Assembly (NCBI RefSeq): GCF_023206215.1
Contig: NZ_CP065801.1
Span: 248,001 to 312,000, forward strand
Origin: Butyrivibrio fibrisolvens
GTDB taxonomy: Bacteria > Bacillota > Clostridia > Lachnospirales > Lachnospiraceae
DNA length: 64,000 nucleotides
Direction of reading: 5' to 3'
Shown here: one piece after another, positions 9,121 through 18,620 of the stretch
Numbering within the stretch: position 1 is the stretch's first letter
Layout: every line of letters begins with the position of its first letter
The notes under the pieces: generated by a model
What the model was told of the DNA's origin: nothing
The model's database searches: none
What the model saw: only the letters and a program-made list of their open reading frames with translations
Translations under genes and position numbers: made by a program

Positions 9121-9140
9121 ATTGAAATAAAGTAAATTGA
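9106..9140 (+). repeat. 15-bp tandem duplication across the hsp20 stop codon
   Basis: The last 15 bases of the gene, ATTGAAATAAAGTAA at 9106-9120, are repeated exactly at 9121-9135 and followed by ATTGA. The duplicate repeats the last four codons and the stop but lies outside the reading frame's end, so it has no coding effect. It looks like replication slippage. Confidence 0.85.
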
Positions 9141-9170
9141 TCTACTGCCCCCGCTTTTGAGGGCAGAAAG

Positions 9171-9226
9171 AATCCCCCGACTTAGCCCACAGATGTCTTT
9201 CTGGGAAGCAGAGTCGGGGGATTTTT
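9171..9226 (+). terminator. Rho-independent terminator of the hsp20 pair
   Basis: The arms AATCCCCCGACT (9171-9182) and AGTCGGGGGATT (9212-9223) are perfectly complementary, and T5 follows. A smaller hairpin, CTGCCC/GGGCAG, precedes it at 9145-9166. Confidence 0.9.
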
Positions 9227-9255
9227 ATAGCCTTCTTTTTTATAATATTTACAAT

Positions 9256-9495
9256 TTAAGCTGTAACAGCTTTAAAGATGCATCCAAATGCAACAGCAAG
9301 AAGTACGAATGGGATTATAAGGAAAGCGCCGATGCCTACGATGAATCCGATCAGGATAACCGGGAATGCAATAACTGCAATTAAAACACCGATCATTTTC
9401 AGAAGGCCCCACGTTGCTTTTAATGCAAGTGATATAAAGCCTCCAACCATACTAAGAATGAATAATACAAATAGAATAATTGATATTGAAAACAT
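9256..9495 (-). CDS. Small hydrophobic membrane protein
   Basis: This 79-residue protein is almost entirely hydrophobic. One segment spans about 3-27 and a longer pair about 34-75, with many Gly and Ile (IGFIVGIGAFLIIPFVLLAV). The composition suits two or three membrane helices with short loops. An AGGAGC site lies just before the ATG. No family is recognised. It faces the hsp20 pair and ends close to their terminator. Confidence 0.55.
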   Translation of the reverse strand: MFSISIILFVLFILSMVGGFISLALKATWGLLKMIGVLIAVIAFPVILIGFIVGIGAFLIIPFVLLAVAFGCIFKAVTA

Positions 9496-9942
9496 AATAT
9501 GCTCCTTTCTATCATAAGCTGATTTTTACAGATGTTAACCGCTACCGGCTATTGCCGACCGGAAAAAGCTTCCTTTTATGAGTATCATAATAGCTCAAAT
9601 GCATATGATAATACATAGCATTATCTGCAAATTAACCCTTTATAATTTGCTCATAGTGCAGTTTTGCAACAAAGCACATTATAACACGAATCCAGTGTAT
9701 ATACACGCTTATATATGACCATCCTGCAGTAAGAAATGTTCAAAGTAAAGAGTAGCTTGCCAATAAATAGTCTTGTCGTATCAGTTTATTCTTTTCTTAG
9801 ATTCTTTATTTTAATCACAGCATAAAAAAAGCAAGGCCGGCAGGTCAATCCTACACTTGGATCTACCTGCCGGCTTGCATATTAGCTTAACTATTATGAA
9901 AAAGAAAAATGTAACAGCCTAATACTATCGTCTAACTATCAG
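9496..9942. other. Intergenic region, 447 bases
   Basis: It holds the promoter region of the small membrane protein at its left and the terminator of the giant surface protein at its right (separate entry). The rest is A+T-rich and I see no gene in it. Confidence 0.4.
9824..9878 (-). terminator. Rho-independent terminator of the giant surface protein gene
   Basis: Read on the minus strand, GCAAGCCGGCAGGT pairs with ACCTGCCGGCCTTGC, with one bulged base, and is followed by T7. It lies 65 bases beyond the stop codon. Confidence 0.88.
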
Positions 9943-12900
9943 TTATCTGATAAAAGAAAGGATCTTAAGAAAGAAGCCGGATTTGATACCTGCAAAGATA
10001 AGTCCTGCAAGGATTACAAATACTGATGCTACAGCAGCTGCAGTAGCTACCGGGTTATGATGTGGTGTATCTGCCTGCGCTGTATCTGACTCTTCGATTG
10101 TAGTACTCTCTCCCTGCTCAGTAGTAGTCTGGCCTTCGCCTTCTGTTTCTAAGGACTGGGTGTTATCAGACTGATCTGATTCAACGTTTTCTTCTGTACT
10201 TTCTGCAATATCTGTATCCTGAGTAACTTCTGCAACAAGCCCCTGTGTATCATCACCACCATTATCTGATGAACCGGTTGCATTGCCTGCGTTACCTGTA
10301 GATGTACCTGAAGATGTTCCACTAGGCTGTGGTCTTGTAGCACCAGCTACTTGACCGGGAGTATTGTCTGCATCTGCAACCAGTGTTCCATCCTGAGTAG
10401 TCGTGCCGCTTCCTGATGATGTTCCAGATCCTGTAGTAGTACTATTATCTGAAGTATTACCGGAAGCTGTTGTTGAGCTTGTACTGCCTGTTGAAGAACT
10501 TGAGCTTCCTGTTGATGAGCTTGATCCTCCTGTAGTGCCTGTTCCGGATCCTGTGCTACTTGAAGTATTGCCTGTTCCGGAACTCTGTGTTGATCCTGAA
10601 GAACTATTACTTTCTGTATTTGTATTATCAGTATTAGTATTTCCAGAATCTTTGTTATCTGTATTTGTGTTATCGGTGTTACCTGTTTCCTGATTATCTG
10701 TTTCTTTATTGTCAGTTTCCTTGTTGTCATCTGTAGGATCATCGCCAGGTGTATTGTAGTTTGAACCCACTTTTCTTATAACAATACCATCAACTCTAGA
10801 TGTAGCGCCTGCTGCAAACTCTATAGTAAGCTGACCATCAGTTACACTTACTGTATAAGTTCCTATACTATAAGTAGATGCTGCATTAGATACAGTTACT
10901 GCAGTACCCTCTATAGTAGCCTTAACAGTTGATTTGTAATATGAACCTGAGACAACATCAACTTCATAACTGCCGTTTTCTACATCAACAACAAATGTCT
11001 GACCATCAGGAATTATGAAATCAGTATATACATTCTTGGGGATCACGCCCTGAGTATATTCATAGCTTTCTGACCTTCCCTGACATGTGGCTGTTCCATC
11101 TGTAAAGCCGTAGCCTTTTTCCTTGGAATATGTAAGTCCAAGGCTGTCAAGCGTTTTGCTGCCGCCTTTAGGATTGGCTGTCAGTGTAGTCCAGCCATCA
11201 GCGCCTGTTCCTGAAGATATACCAAAATCAAAGCTGTAAAGAGCTTCATATCTTACTACAAGGTTAAGAGTGAATGTCACATCTGTGCCATTAATAGTAC
11301 CAGGAACTTTATAGGTTGCAGATGTGTTCATATCTACCTTGGAAGTATCATATGATGCCTGTGCCTGTTTAACTGCTCCGCTATAATAGGTCGCTGCAAC
11401 TGTATCCGGAAGATAGTCTTCTACTTTGCTGCCATATACAGCTTCTACATAGACATCACCTGCAGATACGATGTAGTCGTCTACTACGATAACTTTTACT
11501 GTTACACAGTCCTCATCGCCTTCTACAGATCCTTTAAGGGTGTACTCTCCTACTTTGTTAAGGTCAAGTGAGGATGTGTCCCAGGTTACGTTTACGCTGT
11601 CAGATGTTCCGTCAAGGAATGTTGCCTCTACAGTCTCAGGCAGTGTTACGCTGCCTCCGACTATAACAGTGATATCGTCAAGCTTTGCATAACCTGTTGC
11701 TCCGTTTTCAATTACGTTAACTGTAATCTCTACAGTCTTTGAACAACCCTTAAGTGTTACATCAGCCTTGTAACTTCCAACAGCGCTCATATCAATCTTG
11801 GATACGTCTATACTCTTTACTGCAAGATTTGATACGTTGCCGTTTTGATCCTTAACTGCATAAGTTTCTTTTAATGAGATGATATAAGCTTCAAGAGCAT
11901 CATCGTCATCAAATTTCATGGAACCTGGTATATCAAAAGAAACATCTGTATCAATTACAGTAGATACATCAATACCGCTTGTGATAGTGAGTGCCTTGGA
12001 ATTATAGGAATCCTTACCATCTACAATTGCTGCTATCTTGTATGAATAGCTGTGACCTGCTTCTACATCCTTATCAGTATATACGTATCTTCCTGTTGTA
12101 TCAGCATCGTCCTTGTTTGTAGCATCATCCTTAGTACTTGAAGCTTTGCTTTCAGACAGATAGTTGTCATAATCTACGTCTTTGATCTCGATTCCTGTAA
12201 AATACATGGAACCATATCCGCTCTTACTGGTCTTTACTACGATATTAAGAGTTCCGTCTGATACTGTAACTGTAGCTGTTATCTTATCAATAGTTATATC
12301 ACTCTTGCCATGACGGAAATTATTAATAGTAGATACTGTCTCTCCTTCGCAGGATATAGCCTGATAGTAAGCTCCTGATCCGTTTGCTACTATAAATGTT
12401 ACTTCATAGGTTCCGTTTGGAAGATCTGCATCAAACTCTGCACTTCCATCTGTCTCAAAACCAAATACGGAGTCATACAGAAGATCTGCGTTGTCTTCAT
12501 CAGTCCATGATCTGTAAGTTTTATTTGATAAAATATTCTTCTTAATAGTGTCACTACTAAAGCCGTATCCTGTATCTGAGCTATAAGCAGTATCTGCAAG
12601 TACCTGTGTATAGCCATCTTCGACTCTTCCGTTACCAAAGTCAAACTTAAGATATACAGGCTCTGATTCAGAAGAACCTGATCCGGATGATGATCCACCT
12701 TCAGAAGCTTTGACCATATCATCTGTATCAATTTCACCTATCTTAGTATAGTCACCTACTGTCTCATTGCCATTAGAATCTACTGTTACATCAGCTCTGT
12801 ATACGCTATATCCCTCTACATCGTGACCATATACTGATCCATCACATGCCTTGGTATAAAGAACATCAATACTATTTGAGCTTACATCGCCTTCTGAAAG

Positions 12901-15900
12901 TTTCGATGTTACAAGGCCTTCTGATATCAGATAGCTTGTATGTGCAGGCTGATTGTATCCAACATTCTGCCATGCAATAGCTTCTCTGTACTGAAGATCT
13001 GTAAGTGAACATGGGATCACATAATCTGTAGTAATTGTTGTAGAGTAGATTCTGATCTTTGATGCATCATCAGAACATCTTGCTACTATCTCATCTCTCC
13101 AGTCACCAAGGATATCGCCTACAAGTCCTAAATTACCTTTAGTTCCATTAGAGGTTAATACTTCTGAAGATTCAAAAAGTGTGTAGGATATACCATTTTC
13201 ATAGTCCCACTTCTCAATTGTTGTTGTAAGAGGCACATATGCTGCTGAGTTAAAGGTATGATCCTGCATCTCTGCAAGGAGATCACCATCCCAGTACAGT
13301 GAGAAGTTAACAGCTGGTGTGCTTCCTTCTGTAAGTATTATAAGGTTTGATCCATCTGTATCTGATGAATTAAATACACCGGACTGGCCAGAATATACAC
13401 TTGCATTTCTTGAATTCCAAGACGGCTCATCATTGGATGAATAGCTTGGATCTGCTATTGACCAGTACTCAGCGCCTTCTGCTGTAGGATCGATATCAGA
13501 AGCCATGCCTCGTCCTGTATCCTTACCTGTGTAGTATCCTGTAAGGATCTCACCAGTCTGAGCATCATGGATCTCAACATGATATGTTGCATTATCATGT
13601 TCATGAACATCCATTACCTCAAGTCCGTCGTTGGATGATACAAAATCACTTACATGCTCTGCATCACCATGTCCAAGTCCTGTAGAATACAGAACACTTC
13701 CATCATTATCAAGTGTAAGTGAGCCGTATATTATCTCATCTTTGTCATCATTATCTACATCAGCAACTATTACTGCGTGGTTGCCCTGGCCTTCATACTG
13801 TGAACCTGCATCGTTGGTATCGAATGTCCAGTAAGTACCGATAGACTGAGTACCGTCATCTGCTGTAGAAAGATAATATGCTGTAAGACAAGTTCTTGTA
13901 TAATAGCCTCTGCAGAATACTGCAAAAGGTGTTGTTCCATTAAGATAAGCTGTACATGATAAGAATCTGTCTACTCTGTTGCCGTAGCCATCACCCCAAG
14001 CAGATACAGAGCCTCTTTCAGGAGTGTACTTAACAGTATCTATTATGGTTCCATCTTCACCGTTGAACATTGTAAAGTACTCAGGTCCGTCGAGAACATA
14101 TCCTGATGTGTTACGATAATCATTTTTGGTAGAAATAGTTGCTGTATCAAGATCAGCCATGGAGCATGCTCCGACATAACCTGTCTCTTGAAGGTCAGCG
14201 TCGTATGTTGTAGTTCCGTCAGCTGTCTTTACTGCGATCTCTGCACATCCATCCGCATCAAAATCCCATACCTGGAACTGTGTATAGTGAGCACCTGAAC
14301 GGATGTTAATACCCATGTCGATCCTCCACATAAGGCTGCAGACGCCTGTTGCGAAGTTAACATCATAGGCATCAAGGAAAGTTGTTCCGGTATAGCCTGA
14401 TCCTGAGTTATCCTTGGCATTGCTTGGATACCACTTAACTATAAGCTCAAGCTCTCCGTCGCCGTCAAGGTCACCCACAGACATATCATTGGCTGTATAT
14501 GTACATGTAGATCCATCAGGCATAGTCTGATCAGAGGGCTTTACCAGCTGAAGCTCAAGATACTGATTGTCCCAGACATTGGTTCCGATCGTTTTAAGAC
14601 CAAGTGATGAGTCGTTGGATCCTACAACTCTGTATACATCAGAAGATGATCCGCCTTCATCGATACAGTTCGTAACACTTATATTAGTAGCGATCCTAAC
14701 GTCATTACGATATACGGTAAAGGTTGTTGTAAGATTTTTGCCGCTAAAATCACCCTTGTAAGCTCTCCAGCTAAGATATACACCGCTCTTTATTTCTTTT
14801 CCCTCAGAATCAGTTGCAGTCACATAGGTGGATGCTCCTGAACTTCCGGACAGGCTTATAGCTACGAGCTGTCTGCTGGAGTATGTCTCAAGACCGCCTG
14901 CTACAAGTGTTCCAACTACAGGTGTGATGCATACCTCAGAAAGCTCACCTATACCACCTGCATTCATTGCAGCTACCTTGTAATAGTAGTGAATGTTAGT
15001 TGCAACATCATCTTTGTCTGTATAAGTTGTCTTAGTTGTAGTACCTACTTTGGTGAATTCTTTAAAGCCCTTGTCGCTTTCGGCCTTATCACTTCTGTAG
15101 ATCACATACTTGATAACCTTGTCAGAGGTGTCATTGGCATCCCATGAAAGAGATATATAGTTCTGAAGCTCTGATGCGTCTTCCTTAGGGCTTGTGCATT
15201 CTACATTTTTGACTGCGCCAGGTACTGCTACTGATGGATCGATCATCTCCTGTGTTACGATGTTACTTGCAGGAGACTCTACTCCGTCTGCTGTAGTACA
15301 TGTCATATAGTAAGAATATGTCTCGCCAAGGTCAGCAACCATAGCTCTGCAGTCAAGATCTTTTTCTACAAGCTCATCTGCTGTATAGGTCTTAGCAACA
15401 CTATAATCTGTATCAGAACTCGTCTTTTGGTATACTGTATAGCTCTTTGCCTCTTCTACAGTATTGAATGCAAACAGGAAAGAAGCTGTAGTATCTGTAA
15501 AGGAAAGCTCTGTAATAGTAAGGTTACCGGGAGCAGTAAGAAGGCTTGTGATAGTAAGACCATTGATGTAATTGTTGGTTCCGCCTACTACTATGTTAAG
15601 CTGTCCGTCTGTTACGTTAACAGTTGCCGTACATGAGCCAAGAGACTGCTTGCAGGCAATGGATCCTATAGATACGCCTTCTGCAGTATACGCACACTTG
15701 ATAGTGCTGGTACCTGGTAACAGGTCACCTGCATAGATAGTAACTTCGTAGCTTCCATTAGGAATATCTACTGCAAACTCACCTGCTCCAAGGCAGAAAT
15801 CGTCTGCCATATCAGATGAGTCAGCCTTGCCGTTGCCGCTTCTATAACGGCCGTTGCCAGGTGCTTTGATCCAGCCGTATCCTACTGAGGAGCTATAGCT

Positions 15901-18225
15901 CTGGCTCTGTGTTACGCCGTTCCATCCCTCCATTGTAGGGGATGAATTGTAATTAAAGTCGAATCTGTATCCGGCATTCTTGGTTGTAACTTCTATATAA
16001 TCTGATACCTCGCCAAGGCCGTAGCTGTTATAAGCTGCAACCGCGTATACATAGGTAACTCCTGCGCCGCAGTTAGAGTCTGTATAAGTACGCTTTGAGG
16101 ATACAGAATATTTCTCAGCCTTGGTAAAATCAATATCTTCTGCCTTCTGGCCATCTTCAAGAACAGCTCTGTAGATATAGTAAAGCTCTGCGCCTTCTGC
16201 GCTGTCCCATGAAAGAGATACGCTTGTAGAACCTTTACTTGTTATCTCAAGTCCTGTAACCTTGGAAGGAGCATCTGTTGCAGCTGATATCTCAACAAGT
16301 GATGCAAGAGCGTCAAGCTGATCATTGCAGGTTCCTACAAGCTTATACTCATTGTCTGTATTATCTGCATAGTCAACGATACCCTGCGCAACTGCCTGCG
16401 AGAACTTGAATGCGCCATACCACTGAAGGTGAGTAGCATCTGAAGATCCGCCTGTATATGCGCCTTCTGAATAGTCACCAGCTTCTACACCTGTCAGGAA
16501 AAGAGCTTTGGCACCTTCTGCACCAAGGCTTTCGCAGATATCACCTGAACGACTTGTAAGGTCAATGATCGGAATATCATATTCTCCTGCAAGTGATATC
16601 ATAACCTGACGATATGCTTCAAAGTCTGATTTCCATGTAAGTCTGCCATTAGAATCATAAGTATAGCTGTATCTTGAAACAGGTGTTACAAGGATAGGTG
16701 TTGCACCTCTTTGATAAGCACCTCTTACATACATCATGATCCATTTGGAAAAATCTGATGTTGACACATATCTGTTAGGGCGGGACGATGTTGCATCATT
16801 GTGACCCCACTGTATGAAGAGATAGTCTCCTGCGCCGATATCTTCAAGGATATCTTCAAGTTTACCTTCTTCAACATAAGATTTACTGGAACGTCCGCCT
16901 ATAGAGCGGTTCTCTATTGTAGCATTTTCTGCTTCATATACCTGTGACTGGGAAAAAGAGGCATTTACTGCTTCTCTTTCTTCTACAAGATCACCAAACC
17001 AGTTGCTAAAAGTCTGTCCCCATCCTGTCTGAGGATAGTAATATGCATCATAGGTCTGAACTGTAGAATCCGATGCCACATATAATGTAGGCTTGGAAGA
17101 TGCATAATCTGTTGAAAGTCTTGTGATAACGACTTCCTTGATATATACGGATGAAGTAGCTGCATCTGATATAGATGTTGCAGATCCTGATGCAAGGAAC
17201 TTCATATTAAGGGTTCCGTCTATAAGACTCACTTCATAAGATGCAGTTGCCTCACCGCCTGCGGATATATTAATACCGCTTACCTGTCCGATATCCTCTG
17301 CTTCAAGATAAGCAGAATATGAAGATTCAGTCGGGTTAGCAAAAGTAACTTCAACCTTGTAATCAGCATTATAAAGGTCTACGTCCAGTGTAGAAGTGTT
17401 CTCATAAGTATAGACACCATAACCTGAGCTTTCAGTTTCAGTCCATACCTTGGACCTGATCTCAAGGTAGTTCTCAGAGTCACTTACATAGGAAGCACTT
17501 CCTGTAGAGACATTGGCCTTTCTTTCGTAATATACGCCGCCTGACCAGCCCGTAGGGTCGGTATTATAGTCTACATCGCTAAAACCATATCCCTTGTCGC
17601 TACTATATGTATCTTCGGAAGAGATATTGCCATCTGTTCCAAATACAAAGTCTGCAACCTGAGTATCGCTTGTAAAGTTCTCATATCCGTCATCACCCTG
17701 ATCAGACATAGGTGAAGTGGTCCTGCTTGCACCCAAGACGGTGCTTTTAGTCTTAGTTTTATCTTTGGTCTCATCATCCGATGCACCAGTTGAAGCACTC
17801 GATGCTGCATCAGAAGAGTCTCCTGTTGACGCACTTGATGATGCATCTGCACCATCTTCTGAATCTTCAGCTGTTGCTGCATCAGAAGTCTCCTTAGAAG
17901 ATGAATCAGAACTTCCCTGAGCCGGATCATCCTCTGCTGATGATGCTGTTGCTGCATTATCAGAGCCTTCAGATCCTGTACTATCTTCTGCACCAGACCC
18001 TGTCCCTGATGAGTTATCTGTAGAACCCTGAGAGCTACTATTCTGCTCATCAGAAGATGAAGATCCTGATGAGCTACCAGCCTCTGCGTTTAGATCATCT
18101 CCCGGATCTGATAGCTGCTCAGCATATGAAACAGTTGATATGCCTGATAAAACTGCAGGCTCAAGCACGACCAGCGACATTATGATAGCTAGAACGCGCT
18201 TCGTTCCCCATTTTTTGTTAAACAT
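9943..18225 (-). CDS. Giant cell-surface rhamnogalacturonan acetylesterase and PL11 rhamnogalacturonan lyase
   Basis: The protein has 2,760 residues, with a GGAAGGAG site before the ATG. Approximate order: signal peptide 1-36; Ser/Asp/Ala-rich linker to 180; binding module 183-370; SGNH esterase of CE12 type 375-620 (ASDSTVQTY near 381, WGHNDA near 474, DATHLQW near 596); Fn3 650-745; second module 748-895; two Fn3 895-1100; PL11 lyase 1106-1770 (SGYVLDGPEYFTMFNGEDG, HGDAEHVSDF near 1521); an Fn3 split by a third module at 1857-2015; two or three bacterial Ig-like domains 2085-2330; fourth module 2328-2487; Asn/Thr/Ser linker; C-terminal membrane helix with a basic end. No LPXTG motif is present, so the terminal helix probably anchors it. 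It should deacetylate and cut the rhamnogalacturonan I backbone of pectin at the cell surface. All four modules carry a Y-S-x-(3)-GYG(F/W) motif. Confidence 0.88.
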   Translation of the reverse strand: MFNKKWGTKRVLAIIMSLVVLEPAVLSGISTVSYAEQLSDPGDDLNAEAGSSSGSSSSDEQNSSSQGSTDNSSGTGSGAEDSTGSEGSDNAATASSAEDDPAQGSSDSSSKETSDAATAEDSEDGADASSSASTGDSSDAASSASTGASDDETKDKTKTKSTVLGASRTTSPMSDQGDDGYENFTSDTQVADFVFGTDGNISSEDTYSSDKGYGFSDVDYNTDPTGWSGGVYYERKANVSTGSASYVSDSENYLEIRSKVWTETESSGYGVYTYENTSTLDVDLYNADYKVEVTFANPTESSYSAYLEAEDIGQVSGINISAGGEATASYEVSLIDGTLNMKFLASGSATSISDAATSSVYIKEVVITRLSTDYASSKPTLYVASDSTVQTYDAYYYPQTGWGQTFSNWFGDLVEEREAVNASFSQSQVYEAENATIENRSIGGRSSKSYVEEGKLEDILEDIGAGDYLFIQWGHNDATSSRPNRYVSTSDFSKWIMMYVRGAYQRGATPILVTPVSRYSYTYDSNGRLTWKSDFEAYRQVMISLAGEYDIPIIDLTSRSGDICESLGAEGAKALFLTGVEAGDYSEGAYTGGSSDATHLQWYGAFKFSQAVAQGIVDYADNTDNEYKLVGTCNDQLDALASLVEISAATDAPSKVTGLEITSKGSTSVSLSWDSAEGAELYYIYRAVLEDGQKAEDIDFTKAEKYSVSSKRTYTDSNCGAGVTYVYAVAAYNSYGLGEVSDYIEVTTKNAGYRFDFNYNSSPTMEGWNGVTQSQSYSSSVGYGWIKAPGNGRYRSGNGKADSSDMADDFCLGAGEFAVDIPNGSYEVTIYAGDLLPGTSTIKCAYTAEGVSIGSIACKQSLGSCTATVNVTDGQLNIVVGGTNNYINGLTITSLLTAPGNLTITELSFTDTTASFLFAFNTVEEAKSYTVYQKTSSDTDYSVAKTYTADELVEKDLDCRAMVADLGETYSYYMTCTTADGVESPASNIVTQEMIDPSVAVPGAVKNVECTSPKEDASELQNYISLSWDANDTSDKVIKYVIYRSDKAESDKGFKEFTKVGTTTKTTYTDKDDVATNIHYYYKVAAMNAGGIGELSEVCITPVVGTLVAGGLETYSSRQLVAISLSGSSGASTYVTATDSEGKEIKSGVYLSWRAYKGDFSGKNLTTTFTVYRNDVRIATNISVTNCIDEGGSSSDVYRVVGSNDSSLGLKTIGTNVWDNQYLELQLVKPSDQTMPDGSTCTYTANDMSVGDLDGDGELELIVKWYPSNAKDNSGSGYTGTTFLDAYDVNFATGVCSLMWRIDMGINIRSGAHYTQFQVWDFDADGCAEIAVKTADGTTTYDADLQETGYVGACSMADLDTATISTKNDYRNTSGYVLDGPEYFTMFNGEDGTIIDTVKYTPERGSVSAWGDGYGNRVDRFLSCTAYLNGTTPFAVFCRGYYTRTCLTAYYLSTADDGTQSIGTYWTFDTNDAGSQYEGQGNHAVIVADVDNDDKDEIIYGSLTLDNDGSVLYSTGLGHGDAEHVSDFVSSNDGLEVMDVHEHDNATYHVEIHDAQTGEILTGYYTGKDTGRGMASDIDPTAEGAEYWSIADPSYSSNDEPSWNSRNASVYSGQSGVFNSSDTDGSNLIILTEGSTPAVNFSLYWDGDLLAEMQDHTFNSAAYVPLTTTIEKWDYENGISYTLFESSEVLTSNGTKGNLGLVGDILGDWRDEIVARCSDDASKIRIYSTTITTDYVIPCSLTDLQYREAIAWQNVGYNQPAHTSYLISEGLVTSKLSEGDVSSNSIDVLYTKACDGSVYGHDVEGYSVYRADVTVDSNGNETVGDYTKIGEIDTDDMVKASEGGSSSGSGSSESEPVYLKFDFGNGRVEDGYTQVLADTAYSSDTGYGFSSDTIKKNILSNKTYRSWTDEDNADLLYDSVFGFETDGSAEFDADLPNGTYEVTFIVANGSGAYYQAISCEGETVSTINNFRHGKSDITIDKITATVTVSDGTLNIVVKTSKSGYGSMYFTGIEIKDVDYDNYLSESKASSTKDDATNKDDADTTGRYVYTDKDVEAGHSYSYKIAAIVDGKDSYNSKALTITSGIDVSTVIDTDVSFDIPGSMKFDDDDALEAYIISLKETYAVKDQNGNVSNLAVKSIDVSKIDMSAVGSYKADVTLKGCSKTVEITVNVIENGATGYAKLDDITVIVGGSVTLPETVEATFLDGTSDSVNVTWDTSSLDLNKVGEYTLKGSVEGDEDCVTVKVIVVDDYIVSAGDVYVEAVYGSKVEDYLPDTVAATYYSGAVKQAQASYDTSKVDMNTSATYKVPGTINGTDVTFTLNLVVRYEALYSFDFGISSGTGADGWTTLTANPKGGSKTLDSLGLTYSKEKGYGFTDGTATCQGRSESYEYTQGVIPKNVYTDFIIPDGQTFVVDVENGSYEVDVVSGSYYKSTVKATIEGTAVTVSNAASTYSIGTYTVSVTDGQLTIEFAAGATSRVDGIVIRKVGSNYNTPGDDPTDDNKETDNKETDNQETGNTDNTNTDNKDSGNTNTDNTNTESNSSSGSTQSSGTGNTSSSTGSGTGTTGGSSSSTGSSSSSTGSTSSTTASGNTSDNSTTTGSGTSSGSGTTTQDGTLVADADNTPGQVAGATRPQPSGTSSGTSTGNAGNATGSSDNGGDDTQGLVAEVTQDTDIAESTEENVESDQSDNTQSLETEGEGQTTTEQGESTTIEESDTAQADTPHHNPVATAAAVASVFVILAGLIFAGIKSGFFLKILSFIR

Positions 18226-18620
18226 GCTTGCTCCTTCCCTTTTTTGATATAGTTTGTAGATGTTTTGTATACATTTGATATATGTTTCCCCTTATACAAA
18301 ACTGCTGTTAATTGTAATTTTATATGGGATGAGCGGCATGTTTCCATGCAGACAGGTTCAAAGACTTTGCAATATCGACCTTTTTAAAAAATGCTAAATT
18401 ATTTTGCATAGAACAAAGGAGCATATCTTTACATGGCGGTCTACAATATTTCGCACATCTAAAGCACGGATATGTAAAATTTATTAAAACTTAATATATC
18501 CAAGGCTCAAATCTATTGAATCATTGTTCTATTTGTGATAGAACATAAGTAACAAAAGTATGATCTATTACTTAATAAAATGCAGAAATATTAAGGCATT
18601 GTCGAAAGGAGGCGATGCTT
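18226..18620. other. Divergent regulatory region between the giant protein and dnaJ
   Basis: These 395 A+T-rich bases carry promoters in both directions. The recognisable elements are the dnaJ operator at 18525-18545 (separate entry) and an isolated half-site ATAGAACA at 18408-18415. No reading frame of note is present. Confidence 0.45.
18525..18545 (+). promoter_or_regulatory. Perfect palindromic operator upstream of dnaJ
   Basis: The arms TGTTCTAT (18525-18532) and ATAGAACA (18538-18545) are exact reverse complements around TTGTG. The same design occurs upstream of the first hsp20 at 7987-8007. It lies 75 bases before the dnaJ start, in a position suited to a repressor or activator of the promoter. 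Chaperone genes sharing a site not of CIRCE type suggests a separate heat-shock regulator. Confidence 0.6.

Noticed and set aside
9943..10180. LPXTG cell-wall sorting signal at the end of the giant protein
   Set aside because: The C-terminus has a membrane helix and basic end but no LPXTG or variant before it, so only membrane anchoring is claimed.
10347..10742. Long frame on the minus strand inside the giant gene
   Set aside because: It is a shifted frame of the Ser/Thr/Asn-rich linker, with low-complexity composition and no ribosome-binding site.
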